Shown here piece by piece: positions 51,462 to 64,000 of a DNA stretch of 64,000 bases; position 1 is the stretch's first letter, and every line of letters starts with the position of its first letter. The notes beneath the pieces were generated by a model, which saw only the letters and a list, made by a program, of their open reading frames with translations, was not told the DNA's origin and made no database searches. This DNA comes from Pisaster brevispinus (taxonomy: Eukaryota > Echinodermata > Asteroidea > Forcipulatida > Asteriidae): the NCBI GenBank assembly GCA_023634235.1, contig JAMKCF010000013.1, positions 248,001 through 312,000 on the forward strand, read 5' to 3'. A program made the translations under genes and the position numbers.

Positions 51462-53995
51462 GTAAGGCCGTCTCTTCGTTCTTGAATGGATAGGTTAATG
51501 TGCAGCTGTTGATCTTACTCAAATAAGTGTATCCAAACCGAGGCTGATGGAAGGGCATACAGTTTGACTATTTTTAATAAAGTAATTAAAATTGTTTCGT
51601 ATAAATTCTATTATGGGATACAACAAACTCACAGAGGAGTCTTATTTGGACCGGAAAAAAACTGGGTTTTTACATCGAGAATTTTTAACATTGTTATTTA
51701 TATATAAAAGTGTAACACTAAAAAAATATTATGGATATCCAGTACAGTACAAGTTGGATTTTGCGAAGATTTTGTGAGTTACAAAACTTGTTTTCAATTT
51801 CAATTAACTTACTGAGATAAAAACAGTATTTTAATGAAATGGCGCACATGAGAAAATAGCAGTTGACCCCCCTCCCCCGCAAAAAAGGGGGAGGGGGAAA
51901 TTGAAATAGGTTCATTAGTTTAAACTTAGGACCGTCATGACGCGTCAGTTCCTATCCAAACACCACTAAATTTATAAACAAAGAGTAGGCTTATAGTCCC
52001 ATGATGGATGGTCCATAACTACCATTATTTTACAATAAAAGTACATATTTTTCAAAGAATAACAATTTGCATTCATTGAAAAAATCATCCATATTTTGTT
52101 TTCACTCAAAGTCGGTGGGGGATGCACTGGCAGATATTGTATACACTTCAAAAAGTACAAGTTGTTAATGTGATTAACAGTTGAATAGAAGAAACAAACA
52201 AATACTTTACTGAAACTTATATAATGTGGTGCTGGGCTGGGGTGGCTGGTGCGTGTGTGTGTGGGGGGGGGGGGAGGGTGCGGGGTCTCTCTACGAACTT
52301 TATACTTTTGAAAAGTTTGAACCGTAGCCATAGTTTGGTGCATGTCTGCACCAAGTTCAATTTGGTGGAAGACACCGGTGTTGAGCATTGTGATAACAAA
52401 TTATTAGGAAGTGGTTGGCGATAAAATTGTCTGGGCGCTGTTGATTTTCATGATTTTTATCGGGAAGTACAATGACATAATAAGCCCGTGTACACAACTG
52501 GAGTAAACATTATCAGATAACGAACGGTAGCACCTCAATCTTGGGCCAACTGTTTGTCAACTCAAACAAAACATACAAAACTCCATGGCTAAAAAGTAGT
52601 CTGAAAATAGGTTTCTTCGTCTCTGTGTAAGTTAAAAACTATGCCGAAATATCGATTTCAGTCAGAAATATAAGATGGCCGCCAAGATGGCCGCCAAAGG
52701 ACCCCCATGGGACAATATTAAATTTTAGGAACATCAAATTTCAATAACTAGACACCATAAGGATCACAATAAAGTAAGTTTAGAAAAAGGTCCATGGGGT
52801 GCATGGGAACAACCCCATCCCCACATACTTAACTAGTAAATAAGCCCTATTGCAAAGAAACCAAATTGTATTAATAATGATTTCAAATGGTTTTATTTTG
52901 GCCGCCACATTTGTTTGTTTATTTCTCAATCCTATTCTCGCCAAATATTTATTTTTTAAGTTAAACTGTAATTAATTATTTCGAGACTCCCTTATCAAAC
53001 GTTTTGCTCGTTTAGGCCTAAATCGTAAAACAATTTTTCATAGAAATTGTGTGTAGGGCCCTAGGTGAACATGAGAATGTTCAAAGATGAGTATTCCACC
53101 CCAAAAGCAACAAAATGCTGATTGAGCCAAGTTTGAATGATGAGTGGGTCGGGGGGGGGGGGCAGAAGAATGATGTTCGAAAAGTGCATGATCATAGCAC
53201 CATTTAATAACATGAAAACTTTCATTCACTGGTGTTGACATTGTCAATGGGGGCGCTGTCGATGTAAACAAAGTGATGTCACAAAACCATTTTCCGCCCG
53301 GCAGCACGCAAACCTCAAGACTGGTCCTGTGGTGGAGCATAACGAGATAATTGTCACTCAAGCTACGTAATTTGAAACATCAAAAATAACAAGAAAAGAT
53401 CAAAACAATTAATTCTAAATGCTTCGTCATTGACATTACATTAAAAGGTGAATCCGTAATTTTGAGGACGCTACCTTTATAATTTAGGCAAGCTCGCGCT
53501 GCGCGCTGCCGCAAGCTGCCGAACGCGCACACGCAAGTTAATTTGTGCCAGTTATTTTCCATCATGTGATAGTGGGTTGATTCATACTAATTTAGGTAAT
53601 CCGATAAATAAGCATACTATTTATTTACTTGTTTTTACATTAATACATTATTATTTAGTTTGGTAATTGTTAAGCTGGTAATAAAAATGAAACATCTAGT
53701 AAAATGTTTAAACAATAATGACTAACAAATAACGTTTTTGAAAGTCTATTCAACTATTAAAACCTTCATTACAAATGGTATCGTCCACAATTTTTTTTGG
53801 AAAGAGGCCAACAAATTTTTGCCGGTTCGTACGTCACCGGCTACTCATGAATATTCAAATTGTTGTATACAACTCGCGACTGGCCGCATGGATTCGTACA
53901 CACAAGCAAACCATAAATTTTGATCGACCACACACAAAATCATTCAAGGCACATTCAAAGAATTCCTTGTTTACGGAGCAGGTTTTTATCTCAAA
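51462..53995. other. Unassigned region
   Basis: No exon recognised. It contains a G-rich/AGGG-rich patch (51869-51900), a GT/poly-G tract (52245-52275), two tandem AAGATGGCCGCC words (52672-52695), a poly-G tract near 53152 and a CpG-rich patch (53485-53530). Confidence 0.4.
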
Positions 53996-54031
53996 ATGTC
54001 ACCATCAGAAAAAGAGAAGTCGTTGCAGACT
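53996..54031 (+). CDS. Candidate first coding exon, unknown gene
   Basis: ATG at 53996 (TCAAAATGTC) encodes MSPSEKEKSLQT and meets the strong donor CAGACT|GTAAGT in phase 0. A short, hydrophilic first exon followed by a long intron is common for conserved genes. Upstream, 53820-53990 is less AT-rich and contains TACGTCACCGG and CTCGCGACTGGCCG. No further exon was found up to the end of the window. Family not recognised. Confidence 0.35.
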
Positions 54032-57000
54032 GTAAGTATTAAATTCACTATTTTCTTGTGAAAAATCAACACAAGTTGAGGTTTGTTTATCTGACGATCG
54101 TTTTTCGTCGATGCGCCTTGGCTACAACTCGCGCCATTATTTTCGCGCGGGTAGTATCACTAACTTAACAAATTCATGAATGAATTTTAGGGCGTGTGAA
54201 GCAGGGATGCTTGTCGTCGTACTGCATGGCATGGGAAAAACGATCGAATAAAAACTCGTTAAAATTGTTTATTGTGAAAATGAAATATTGTGATCATCCT
54301 TCAAGTCTGGCAAATTGTTAATTGTCTTGTTAAGTACCCCAAATTAGATGCAAAAGATGTGTGATCTGACCGAGTAAAAAATAAATATGCTGCGCACACA
54401 ACGTGCATTCTTTTGTGCCTAGCCACGTGGCAACCGAAATTGTCCCAATATTTTGACCAACAATGATTTTGCAGAAACTGATAAACCTCGCTTATTTTGC
54501 TAGGAATCGTTGCGGTGAAGTTTTGCTTGTACATTTTTCGTGATCAATCGATCTGGTCATTGTAAAATCATAATTCTTTTATTTAAAGGCTGGTGTCATA
54601 AACTTTGGTTTAGAAATTAAAGATGTCGCCTTTTTCCAGCTGGATATTTGAGGTTGGGCACGCCCGGCTTCTTACGCTCAACCACGGCTGGTTTCCGGCC
54701 ACGGCTTGTCGCGAACCGGCGGCTTTGGCCAGCCAGTCTGGCCCACAAAGAAACTCAAATCAAGCTTGAGCTATATATGAACAGATCGATTGTTTATGGT
54801 TTATAAAGGTTTCAACTGTTTAATTTAGAAAAAAGGACTGTCTCAAGAGTCAGACCCATTATCTAGCACTGGACGTCGGTGTCTGAAACGGAAGAGTCCA
54901 ACTTGGGCTAGACCCATGGCTTGCTTTATTGGGAAATAAGTGGAGAAAATTCATCTAGAGGAAGGCAGCTTCAACTTTTAAGGAATATCCTGCTTTGGTA
55001 TTCAACCTTGCTTAGAAATTTTACATTGCGTTTCTGTGTCGGACAGTGGCTGATGAAAAAGTTGTCGATGGTATTATCAAAATTTATTTCTGATTAAAAG
55101 TAATATTAACAATTCCAAAACTTTGTTGGAAGGTAAGATTTAGATTCTCAGTTTGTTGATAAGTAAACTTTTGGTCATAAAATGGTTTAAATAAGTCGAT
55201 TCCTAAGAAAACAATGATGTACTTTAGTTCTTTCCCTTCATTGTTTATGTTAACAAGGAACTAGTAATACATCCGTTTCCTTGTTGAAAATGAAATGAAT
55301 AAGAATGAGAAAAAGAAATACACATGTTTAAAAGTCAAGCATATAATTGGTAGTCCAATGAGCGAGTGATGAATATAGTGGCAACGTAACATGTTAACTG
55401 AAAGTTTGAGTATGCTTAACCATGGGAGGAACTTACTTTGTGAATGGGAATGAATGGAGCCGAAATGTGTTTAGAAATCTCCATTCTGTTAAAAAAGCGA
55501 TCAAAAGGCAATGGCCTATTAATAGGAGGTCAACTTGGAGGTCAACTTGTATCAAAAGAATCAAGTATTGCACTGACCAATAAGAGAAGGTGTTACATGC
55601 ACAACCTTGTGGCTGGAAGCATGTTCTTTTGACTCTGGTCAACCCAGTTCAAGGCCAACTTTCGAAGCCAAACCTACCCCCAAATTGAGTGAAAAGACAT
55701 CTGTGAATGACCAGTTTTTCATTGAGTTATTTAAACATCAGAAATTATTTAGAAGAGCAAGCGTTTGTTAACAGTTGTCACAGTTGTATAGGTGTTACAG
55801 TTGATAAAAAAAAAAACCCATGATGCTACTGGGTTTGGAGATCCAGCACTGCATAGCCAAAACAACAATGCTTTTACTTGACCATAGAAAAGGGTTTAGC
55901 ATTAACATTCATTGAACTTGGTGACAGAAATTTTGCTTAAACTTTTTAAAAAGAAAAAGAAACACAAAGTCGTCTTGTCGGCCATATTTATGAAACTGAG
56001 TAGAAAGACAAACACTGAAGGCACTGTGTAATCTGTGGAACATACATGTACATAATCATTCCTTTTCCCCAGACTGAATGCCATTTAGTTCTTTTGGATG
56101 TAAATGAAATCTCTTCAGGGTTGTTTGTGCTGAGAGGGGCTTATTCAAACACATTGAGAACAGAGTTATTTGCTTTTGGGTGGTGGCACTTTTACTGACA
56201 GTCGATGTACACAGCCTCAAGTCAATGCATGAGAACATTAACATTAACCAAATGGCCAGTGCCAACCTTTTTATCTACTCTGATGCTAAATTTCATTCTG
56301 CTTCCATCCTATGAAACGGTTACCTTTTAAATGTCGGTATTTTCGTATAGCAAGTACATATTTCCAAATGAAAAATAAATTCAACAAACAAAATTTTCAA
56401 TGGCGCCTTCGTTGGGTTTCCATTGTTAGGTTCGAAGGTACAGAATTTGTAAGTGGCAACTCTAATTGAATTTTTCCCCCCTCGTGTGTGATGACCCTAT
56501 ACAACATAAGTATCAAACCGATTAGCTCTTTTCATAGTCGAGCATGACTGATCATTTTCAGGCATTTAGTAAATAGCATTTGCGGTTTAAAACTTTGAAA
56601 AGGACAGATTCTAATGGTGAATGTGATACGCATCACAAAATATGAAAAGATTCAGATATTAGTTTTTATCTTGAAACCTTGATGACCTATTTGTACACTG
56701 CCATCATATCCCCCCTTTCCTCCTCTACTTCTTTTTTGTCCCCTTTTCTTGCTGTAACACGATGGAATCTTTTAAACAGTAACAAAATTCGTTCCCAGAT
56801 TTTGCCAAAACATACTGCAGAGCCAAGCAAAAACATTCCTGGCTTTAATTTCTAAAAGATTCGCTTGATTGCTTCTTATATCAAAATAGACTTCCACTGG
56901 ACCAAAACTTGTCTGTTTTCCCCCATCACTGCAAACTTATGGTCACTTGTTAAGCTTTCAGAATTTCTAATCGTCAATACCCAACAGAAACAAAATATGG

Positions 57001-60000
57001 CAGGTTTTGTTTTTTATCTTTTAACGTATAATTCCCCCCCCCCATTCTGCGTACATTAATAATGTACTGTACGTACATGTAAATAATATGGGGCACTCTG
57101 ACACCATTCGTGATGACATTTTGTCGACTTGCCACAAAATACGATCCCCTACCAAGCAATCAGCGCACAGACATGAATGCTGCGGCAGGGTTTGTTTGTA
57201 GGTTACATACCTCAGATGCCTTCTCGGCCTACATAAATTTGATCATGTAGCAAATCAGCCACATTCTCTCCACCCATCAAGGAGGTTTTACCATTTTTTG
57301 ATTTATGAGTGTTCCGAAGTTCCAAGTGATCAAATGGGGGGGGGATTAACCAGTGCACTCTAAGCACGCTACCCACTAAATCATATTATTTGTAGTCACT
57401 TTGTTGTTAGAATCATTTGCCCCTTGCAAAGAGGCTTTTCTGTATTTTAGTTAAAGCTGTTTGTCACCGCGGGCGGTCATACCCTTGTCATCTCTGTTCA
57501 AATTATTTGTTGGGATCGGATCCAACTAAGTCTAAAATTTGACGTCACTGAAAGTGTTTGGAGTTAAAACCCAACATTGGTTGACAGTCGGAGGTAATTG
57601 TGTTCACATGACGCATGACCAAATGGTTCACCTAGATAGGACACATTTTGGTGTTCATTTATGAAGAATGGAACTTGGAAGTAAACATTGAAATGTGCAA
57701 ATGCAAATGGATGACATTTAAAAGAATTCCGATGAAGTGAAAAAATATCTCCAGATTACTTGACCCGCCTTCAGTGTTTTACCTCTGTCACAGAGGCTAA
57801 AGGAGAATGCAAACAATTGACAAATTTGGTTGCTTGGGAATGTGGCTTGTAAGTTAACACAAGCAAAGTTGATCCCAGTGCAGACAGCTGTAAGAATTGG
57901 GAACTGAAATGCCGGCCGCCTGGCTGTAATTTTCCATGGCGGTTTCCAAGGATATTAAGTGAACCCAGATCAAATCTGTGCTCTGAAACCATTCTTGAAA
58001 TCCATGGCCAAACAGAAAGGACACTGTGTTTCTTGTACCTATTCCACCATAGTATAGGACCCATACATGATAAGCGAGAAGGTGTGAGTTTTATGTTAGA
58101 TTTAATCGGAAACATGTGTTGGTGTTGGTGTTGGAAATACAAACATGGAGGTTACCAGCCCACAGATTATTGGCTTTGTAAATAGTGACACACCTTCTTT
58201 TTTAAGCCAATCAGAACGCCGCAGCGTACCGAGTAATAAAAACCAACTGCCCTGTGAGACTGAAGGAGGATGTACTGGTATGATTAGATGCAGGTATTGA
58301 ACTTCCGCATTTCTGCTGGACAGTTAATCATAAATTTGCCTAATTTGTTTGCGTCAAGAACTTGGTTGTTCAGGGAAGGTGGGGGGGGGGGGTGAGATTG
58401 CAAAACTGCATTGAGCCTAATGATCATTGTTTATGTTCTGTATAAATCAATATTAAACAAAGAAGTGATCATCTTTGGTTAAGGTTCTTGCTTTAACTGC
58501 ACTGGTTTTGTTGAAATAAAAGACAGATCTGTGAGGTTGTTGTTCACTGGGCCTCTGAAGGAAAGTAGTCTGGTACCTTTCTGTTAAAAATGAAATGCCT
58601 TGTCGTTACTGTACTTGCAGACAAGGAATGCAACAAATATGGCGGCTGCATGGAATAGTTCTACTCAGACTAGTAAACCCACATTTGTTTACCAGTTAAA
58701 AAAACTTTCCTTTATTGCGAGGAATTGTTTGAGCAGTCAGATTGTATACATACATGTAAGTTAAGAAACAATCTTATGCTTGTTGTGAAAACAGTCAAGA
58801 AGTAGTTATGTTTTTCTTCAAGATACAAACGATCACGACGAGTGAAGATGAAAGTTATTAAGTTCAGTTCCTAGTTTCAGATGAGATGAATGAAATTTTT
58901 ATAGAGAATCAAGGTATTTACTTGTGCCAGGGCTGAATTGAAGGTAAGGCCACACATCCTGCCAATATCCCATGCAAAGGATGGTTTCCTGTTCTGTTAC
59001 AGGTACTCTCTTATATCAACCTTGTTTGATGTAATTTGAGACATAACATCCTGTTTGTAAAGGCTGAGGAAACTCAGCCAATTCAAAAAAGAATTCTTTT
59101 AGTGTGGTGCACTAATTTCAACCCCAGCTTGACCTTAAATACATGCAGGCATTTGGTTTTAATTATTAAGCGGGTTTGTAAACGTTGAATACTTTTGGAT
59201 TTTTGACTGGAATTTGAGATTAATGTTACTGGTACCAAGTTAACTTTCCACCTGGGAGGCCGGGTTCAAGACAAATTTCATTTCGCAGTTTTTCAGTGAG
59301 GTTTAAAATTGATGATAGATTACAGATTGCATTTTGTTTTAGCATCGGTAAAAGATTCTTTTCTTGCTAAAGAAGGCGTGTTAAAAGGGTGGTCTCGACT
59401 TATCCAGGGGCTTCACAAACAATTTGTCAGATGTCTCCAAAATCGTGAGTTGATGGGCGGGTCACAAATCTGATAGAGTAGACAGTTTCTGCAAGTGTAC
59501 CTGTGGGAAAAACATTTGCCAATTGAAATAAAAAAAATGATTCACTGTGACTTTAGCCCCAAGGACTAGTCAATTTCTTACACCATCAAGCTGAGAGGAA
59601 AACTGTCAGTAAATCAGCAAACTAAATTCAAAGCAATTATTTGGTTTCATAATTGTACACTTTCCCTTTTTATTTTAATCCTGAAAAGGAAGTCACTCAC
59701 AATGCTGTCTAATAAGCTAATTCAATCCCAAGCCTTACGTCCTACTTGTGCGAGGCCAGCTGTGACTAGAAAAAAAAAGAAAAAAGAATACCTGCTGGGC
59801 CTTGGTTTTGCATACACAGACAACAGAGGTCAGTAAACCAGACTACTTGTATGTGCGTGTATACACATAACCTTTTGTGTATGTATGCCAGTGTGTGTTG
59901 TGCATGGAAATTTCCACTCCATATTGTGTGCACGAGGGAAGGTTCACAGGAGAGAAGGGTTCACACGCACAGCAGGCTCTTCCTGCTCTACTAGGAGCTA

Positions 60001-61120
60001 TGTTAATTTTATTACAACCAGAACGTGCCCATATTTTACTCTAATTTCCATGGCCAAAAAAGGGAAGTTTTGTTTCTGCACTTTCTTGCTCTTGAAGCCC
60101 TAGATATTTCTAATTGTCTTTGAGGTGTAAATTGGGTTTGTAGTTTACTCTGGCCTCAAAATGACCCACTATCTAGACAGGGTGTTTAGGGTATCTATGG
60201 GTGGGAAGGTGTGCTGGAGAGGTCACACTAATATATACATTTTTTGGGAAAATAGAAATTACATTCTGTTCAATTTTGTAAAATAGAACACTCTGGTTTC
60301 GAAACCTGATGACAGTTTAGGATGTGCTGGTTTGTTTTCCCCCTTTGAATGCACGGTTAAAGGTGTTGGTAATGCTTTTTATTCTTCGTATTTATACATA
60401 CATGTAGGCCCTATAAATAAAATAGTCATTATAGCCTTGGTTACAGGCAAAAACCTCGGCTTTAATCCCAGCAGATGGTCACTTTTATAATTTTATTACT
60501 TTTTTGTAGATGATGATAGTATTTTCATGGAACAGATGCTGTTTATTACTTCTCTAACAAGACAAATAAGATAAACGTCATTGTTTTGTTTTTTTGTCAT
60601 TAGCTCAGGATATAATTTTATTTATTTCCAATCTCCCTCGGACGGCAACACCCACACTTGTTTTACCCACAAGTAAGACAATTCTGACAAGTTCACAAAT
60701 TGGATAGTCATTATAATCCCATTTAATGTAAGCACTATGCATTTCATGAATAAATGGGGGCGATTTTTCTAGATATATTTTTATCAAAGCAAAGAATTTT
60801 CTCGGCAAACAACTCTGTTGACACAAACGCACTCAGTTTTCTTTACTCTGGGGGTCAGCGGTAGGCCGTGTTGATTTTTTGCAAGTCATTTTTATTTGGT
60901 AGGTTACTTTGCATAAAACGGTATCCAAGGTGCAGTGACTTCTGAGAAACTATTTTTAAAGCAGACAGGCTCTTGGTAGTAAAGGGTTTTCTTTAGTAAA
61001 ACTTAACTTCCATTTTTCCCCCCTTCTAGAATAAATTTATGTACATTTGTTTTGAGAAAATAGAACTAGCTGTTGCAAACTGCTTACCAACTAAACGGAC
61101 CTACGGTATGAATGCAAAAA
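54032..61120. other. Possible long first intron or intergenic, no exons recognised
   Basis: 54650-54760 is a local GC-rich patch (GGGCACGCCCGGCTTC, GCGAACCGGCGGC). The rest is AT-rich with poly-G tracts near 57335 and 58381 and no protein-like frames. The frame at 57771-58142 (minus) and others lack splice or family support. Confidence 0.4.
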
Positions 61121-61121
61121 A

Positions 61122-61216
61122 ATAGTTAGTGGCGTGACGTTTCAACCCTAACAGAGTCGTTCTCGAAGCCTTCGAGAAAGACTCTGCTGGGGTCAAAATG
61201 TCAAGCCACTAACTAT
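61122..61216. repeat. Foldback element
   Basis: Arms 61122-61167 and 61171-61216 are imperfect inverted copies (ATAGTTAGTGGCGTGACGT and ATGTCAAGCCACTAACTAT at the outside; TTCTCGAA and TTCGAGAA at the centre) around a 3-nt loop. CCCTAACAGAGTC/GACTCTGCTGGGG in the arms links it to the intron repeat at 45.3 kb. Confidence 0.8.
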
Positions 61217-64000
61217 ATTTTACTCTTCTTCTTTTTTTTGCTTAAAAGCTCTTGGAAGATACAAGTGTTGTTTGTGGTAATAAGCAATTTTACGTCATGA
61301 ATCTGGTCTTCTCCGTTTACTTATTGCTTTTTGGCAGAGTCGCTCTTTTAAGGGCCACAATCTGTTTTATCATAGTAACCTAATTTGTACAAGTCATTAA
61401 TGCTGATAGCATAATTGATTGTAAATGAATTACATGAGCTCTTTCCCAGACCACAGCCATAACCACACATCAAAATCTATAATGGCTACAGCTGGTCCCT
61501 TGTAAAAGCAATCATGCGCTTCCTCATGAATGTGCCTCATTTTCCAGACCTTGTATGTGTGATGACTAAAACACATTTGATAATAATAAAGACCAACAAT
61601 GCAGTTCAGACCCCAATTCATGATCTCAACCATGTGGAACTTTAAATGTTTCTGACATGCTGTCAGATTCATTTTCAGTTCATGTTCGGTTCATGTTTGG
61701 TGCAAAAGCATTCTGAAAAAGCGGTTATTAAAAAAATAAAATAAAATGTTACGGATGATTTATGATTTGTTGGACCCTCGTTCCACTTCAGTAAATGAAA
61801 ATACTATCGCTCAGTCAAAAAGGACCAGAAAATACAACACCATAGATTTGTTTAATTTACTGAACATTTGGAAGTAGCTTCATTTGGCTTGATAACCTAA
61901 AAGAAAAGAAAGTAAAATAAATCCTAGAAAGTATGTTTGTACAAGTTAAGGAGCAAAATAAACTTGATTGCTGGACTTGTTCCAGTTTTGAGCTTACTGA
62001 GCTCAAATCTGAGTTGGAATTTCATCTTTGAGAGGGCAAGTCTAATTTCATTAGGCAAACTAGCACTTCCAAAGTTTTGTATAAGACTTTATTATTTTAC
62101 CAATTGGTAAAATATTAATGTCTAATACAAAACTTTTGAAAGGTCACCAAGGCTAAGACCAGAGTAGCAGAAGCCATGGCCTCCTTGTGAACCAACTACT
62201 GGACTCTGGCCAGCTGTCCAGTGGGTATTTCCAGTCCGGGTAAGTGCAGGCTTGATCCAAGAAGGGTTTGAAGTGTTCAGTAGTTGGTGGAGCTGCAGGT
62301 GAGATTGCCAATCACAATCTCTTTATTATGTTGAACAGTTCCTTCTCTGCCAAACAATGGAAGGAATTCCAGCAATGTGCTACCCAAGCTTTGCTTTCAT
62401 TCTTGCTTTCATTCTCGAGTGAAATTCTTGCAAGGGCGGTGGTGTTGACAAACTTTCCTTCCAGACTTTCTATAAGTATGCCAAAAGAATCTGGATCACT
62501 TCCAGCTCTGTGAAAGGGAAGTCCCATCCTGGTATTTGAACCACTCAAAATATTATTCAAAGTGTTTTGTTTAAAGGCATAGTGCTGTTTGGGCAGTAAT
62601 GAGAAATATTGGAGCAAACTTTTGTTTGGATGAAATGATTCAGGCCTAGAACTTGGCCTAGATGCCCCTTCAAAAGTTTCCAATAGACTTTCAGATTTCC
62701 CAGTGGAGGTCCCCTATGTTCTTCAAAATGTAAAAGACCTTGCCCTTCTCAAAGATGAAATTCCAGGCCTGATGTTTTGTACAAGTCATTCTGAGTTTTT
62801 GTCTGAATTCCTTCCAAATTTAGGATCTCTTTCTCTCTCTTTGCTCTCTTGCCATTTGATAGTTATAAAGGCCAAAGGATATTTTCAAGGAGTGTTCATG
62901 GTTGATCAAAGATGAGAGTGGTTTCTTGAAGGAATATACAGTAGTACTCCAGAAATCAATGTGGAACTTTATCTAAAGGCATAACCATGCCTTATTCATT
63001 GTGCTGATCTACGTACAGCCAAACGCTAGGAGAATTTGTGATCAATGGTCTTTGTGAATGTCTAGCTCTACTGACCTCCACCTCACCTCTCGATTTTGAT
63101 GGAGTGAAAAACATTAAACAATATTTCCTCCTTTTGCGTACATATTAATATTCCACAGACAAAAGTGATTGGCACAAATGTGGTGGGTTATTTATACTTG
63201 AGGTTAGAGTGGAGCCATGCAGAGGGTGGTGCATCCTGTAATTTTAGTATTTCCTCAAACAAATGTCAAATGATATTAATAGTTAAAGAGCAACATTACT
63301 AAGAAATTTTTTTTACAGTGAATTGATTGTTGACATTGTTTGAAATGATAAACAGGTTTTTAAAAATTAAGCAGGTAAGAAATTTCAACTTCTTTTTGTC
63401 TGCTTGTTTAAAAAAAATAGGAGTTTTTTCTGCAGATGTAAAAAATCTTGACCTTTGATCTAGTTCTCTAGTGCTGGACATACTGTTTCCAAAAGTTCCT
63501 TGAAATTTGTAGCTCCCTGGGTTATCAAAAGGTGGAAATACCATCATTTCAATGTAACTACTTCAATTTAAATCTGTGTTTCAGATCTTTTTGTCAGCAA
63601 TGAACCTCTCAACTTTGGTAAATAGTTAAGGTGGCCATTCAGTGTTCAAATAAATTAACCCATTTTTACATTTTCTTCTGGAAAAATACCAGCCCCACAA
63701 AACGTTATTTACATAAGAATTGACGTTGGGATTTTGTCATGGGTCGATGTCTGTATTTGGTATTTGAGAAAATATTCAATGGAAGTTGGCAGTAATTAAT
63801 AGAAGTGTCGTCTGACTGACTTGTTAATATTAACCTTTTGGAGTGTCTGCGTGTATCAATCATATGTAATGTGTCGGGTTTTGTACACTTGCGTCACCGG
63901 TCTGAACTCTCCATGACGTTATCGCTCTGTTTATTCTTTGTGGGAGTAGATGCACCAACTATTTACGTGTAACGACCAGCAGATGTCTGTGTTTAACCAT
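61217..64000. other. Unassigned, partly repeat-derived
   Basis: 61995-62230 and 62600-62775 contain dispersed-repeat words: TTTCATCTTTGAGAGGGCAAG (also about 23600), CTAAGACCAGAGT (also about 15700), and GCCCCTTCAAAAG..GACTTTCAGATTTCCCAGT (also about 32340). The frame on the minus strand at 62683-62312 lies in this repeat-rich stretch and has no exon signals. Nothing recognised after 62.8 kb. Confidence 0.45.

Noticed and set aside
57771..58142. Minus-strand 123-codon frame
   Set aside because: Composition and lack of conserved motifs or splice signals make it a chance open frame.
62312..62683. 123-codon minus-strand frame
   Set aside because: Overlaps and neighbours dispersed-repeat sequence, shows no splice context and no known domain; length alone is not enough.

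Overview
This is eukaryotic, AT-rich nuclear DNA with short exons, long GT-AG introns and many old transposable-element remnants. The protein-coding content (ERMP1-type and LRRC42-type genes), the SINE heads derived from tRNA-Leu and tRNA-Asn, and LINE tails of the CR1/Rex/L2 kind suggest an invertebrate deuterostome, most likely an echinoderm such as a sea star. That placement is an inference; the sequence does not name the species.

Layout. (1) 1-2617, plus strand: the last three coding exons of an unrecognised proline-rich protein with PPxY/LPxY motifs, preceded by a SINE. (2) 5539-38061, plus strand: a complete 13-exon gene for ERMP1 (endoplasmic reticulum metallopeptidase 1, family M28). 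All twelve introns are GT-AG and the joined exons make exactly 900 codons (899 residues), close to the size of the vertebrate protein. Intron 1 is about 14.8 kb and is packed with mobile elements. They include three head-to-tail copies of a ~945-bp Helitron-like element (7583-10457) and a TIR element carrying a broken Myb/SANT ORF. (3) 38062-43536: convergent intergenic space with a 14-copy 20-bp minisatellite, a MITE, and a truncated LINE that itself carries a nested MITE. (4) 46750-43537, minus strand: a complete 5-exon LRRC42 gene (509 residues) facing ERMP1 tail to tail. (5) 46751-64000: mostly non-coding, with two possible 5' gene ends on the plus strand: an ETS/E2F-marked candidate at about 51.3-51.46 kb and a 12-codon candidate first exon at 53996-54031. 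No further exons of either were recognised.

ERMP1 and LRRC42 have no known shared pathway; ERMP1 is an ER-membrane peptidase and LRRC42 a nuclear or cytoplasmic leucine-rich-repeat protein. The least ordinary structures are the tandem Helitron-like array, with its perfect 18-bp 3' palindrome and CTAG ends, and the exon-like 116-bp duplication inside ERMP1 intron 8. Nested MITE insertions give a clear relative chronology of the repeats.
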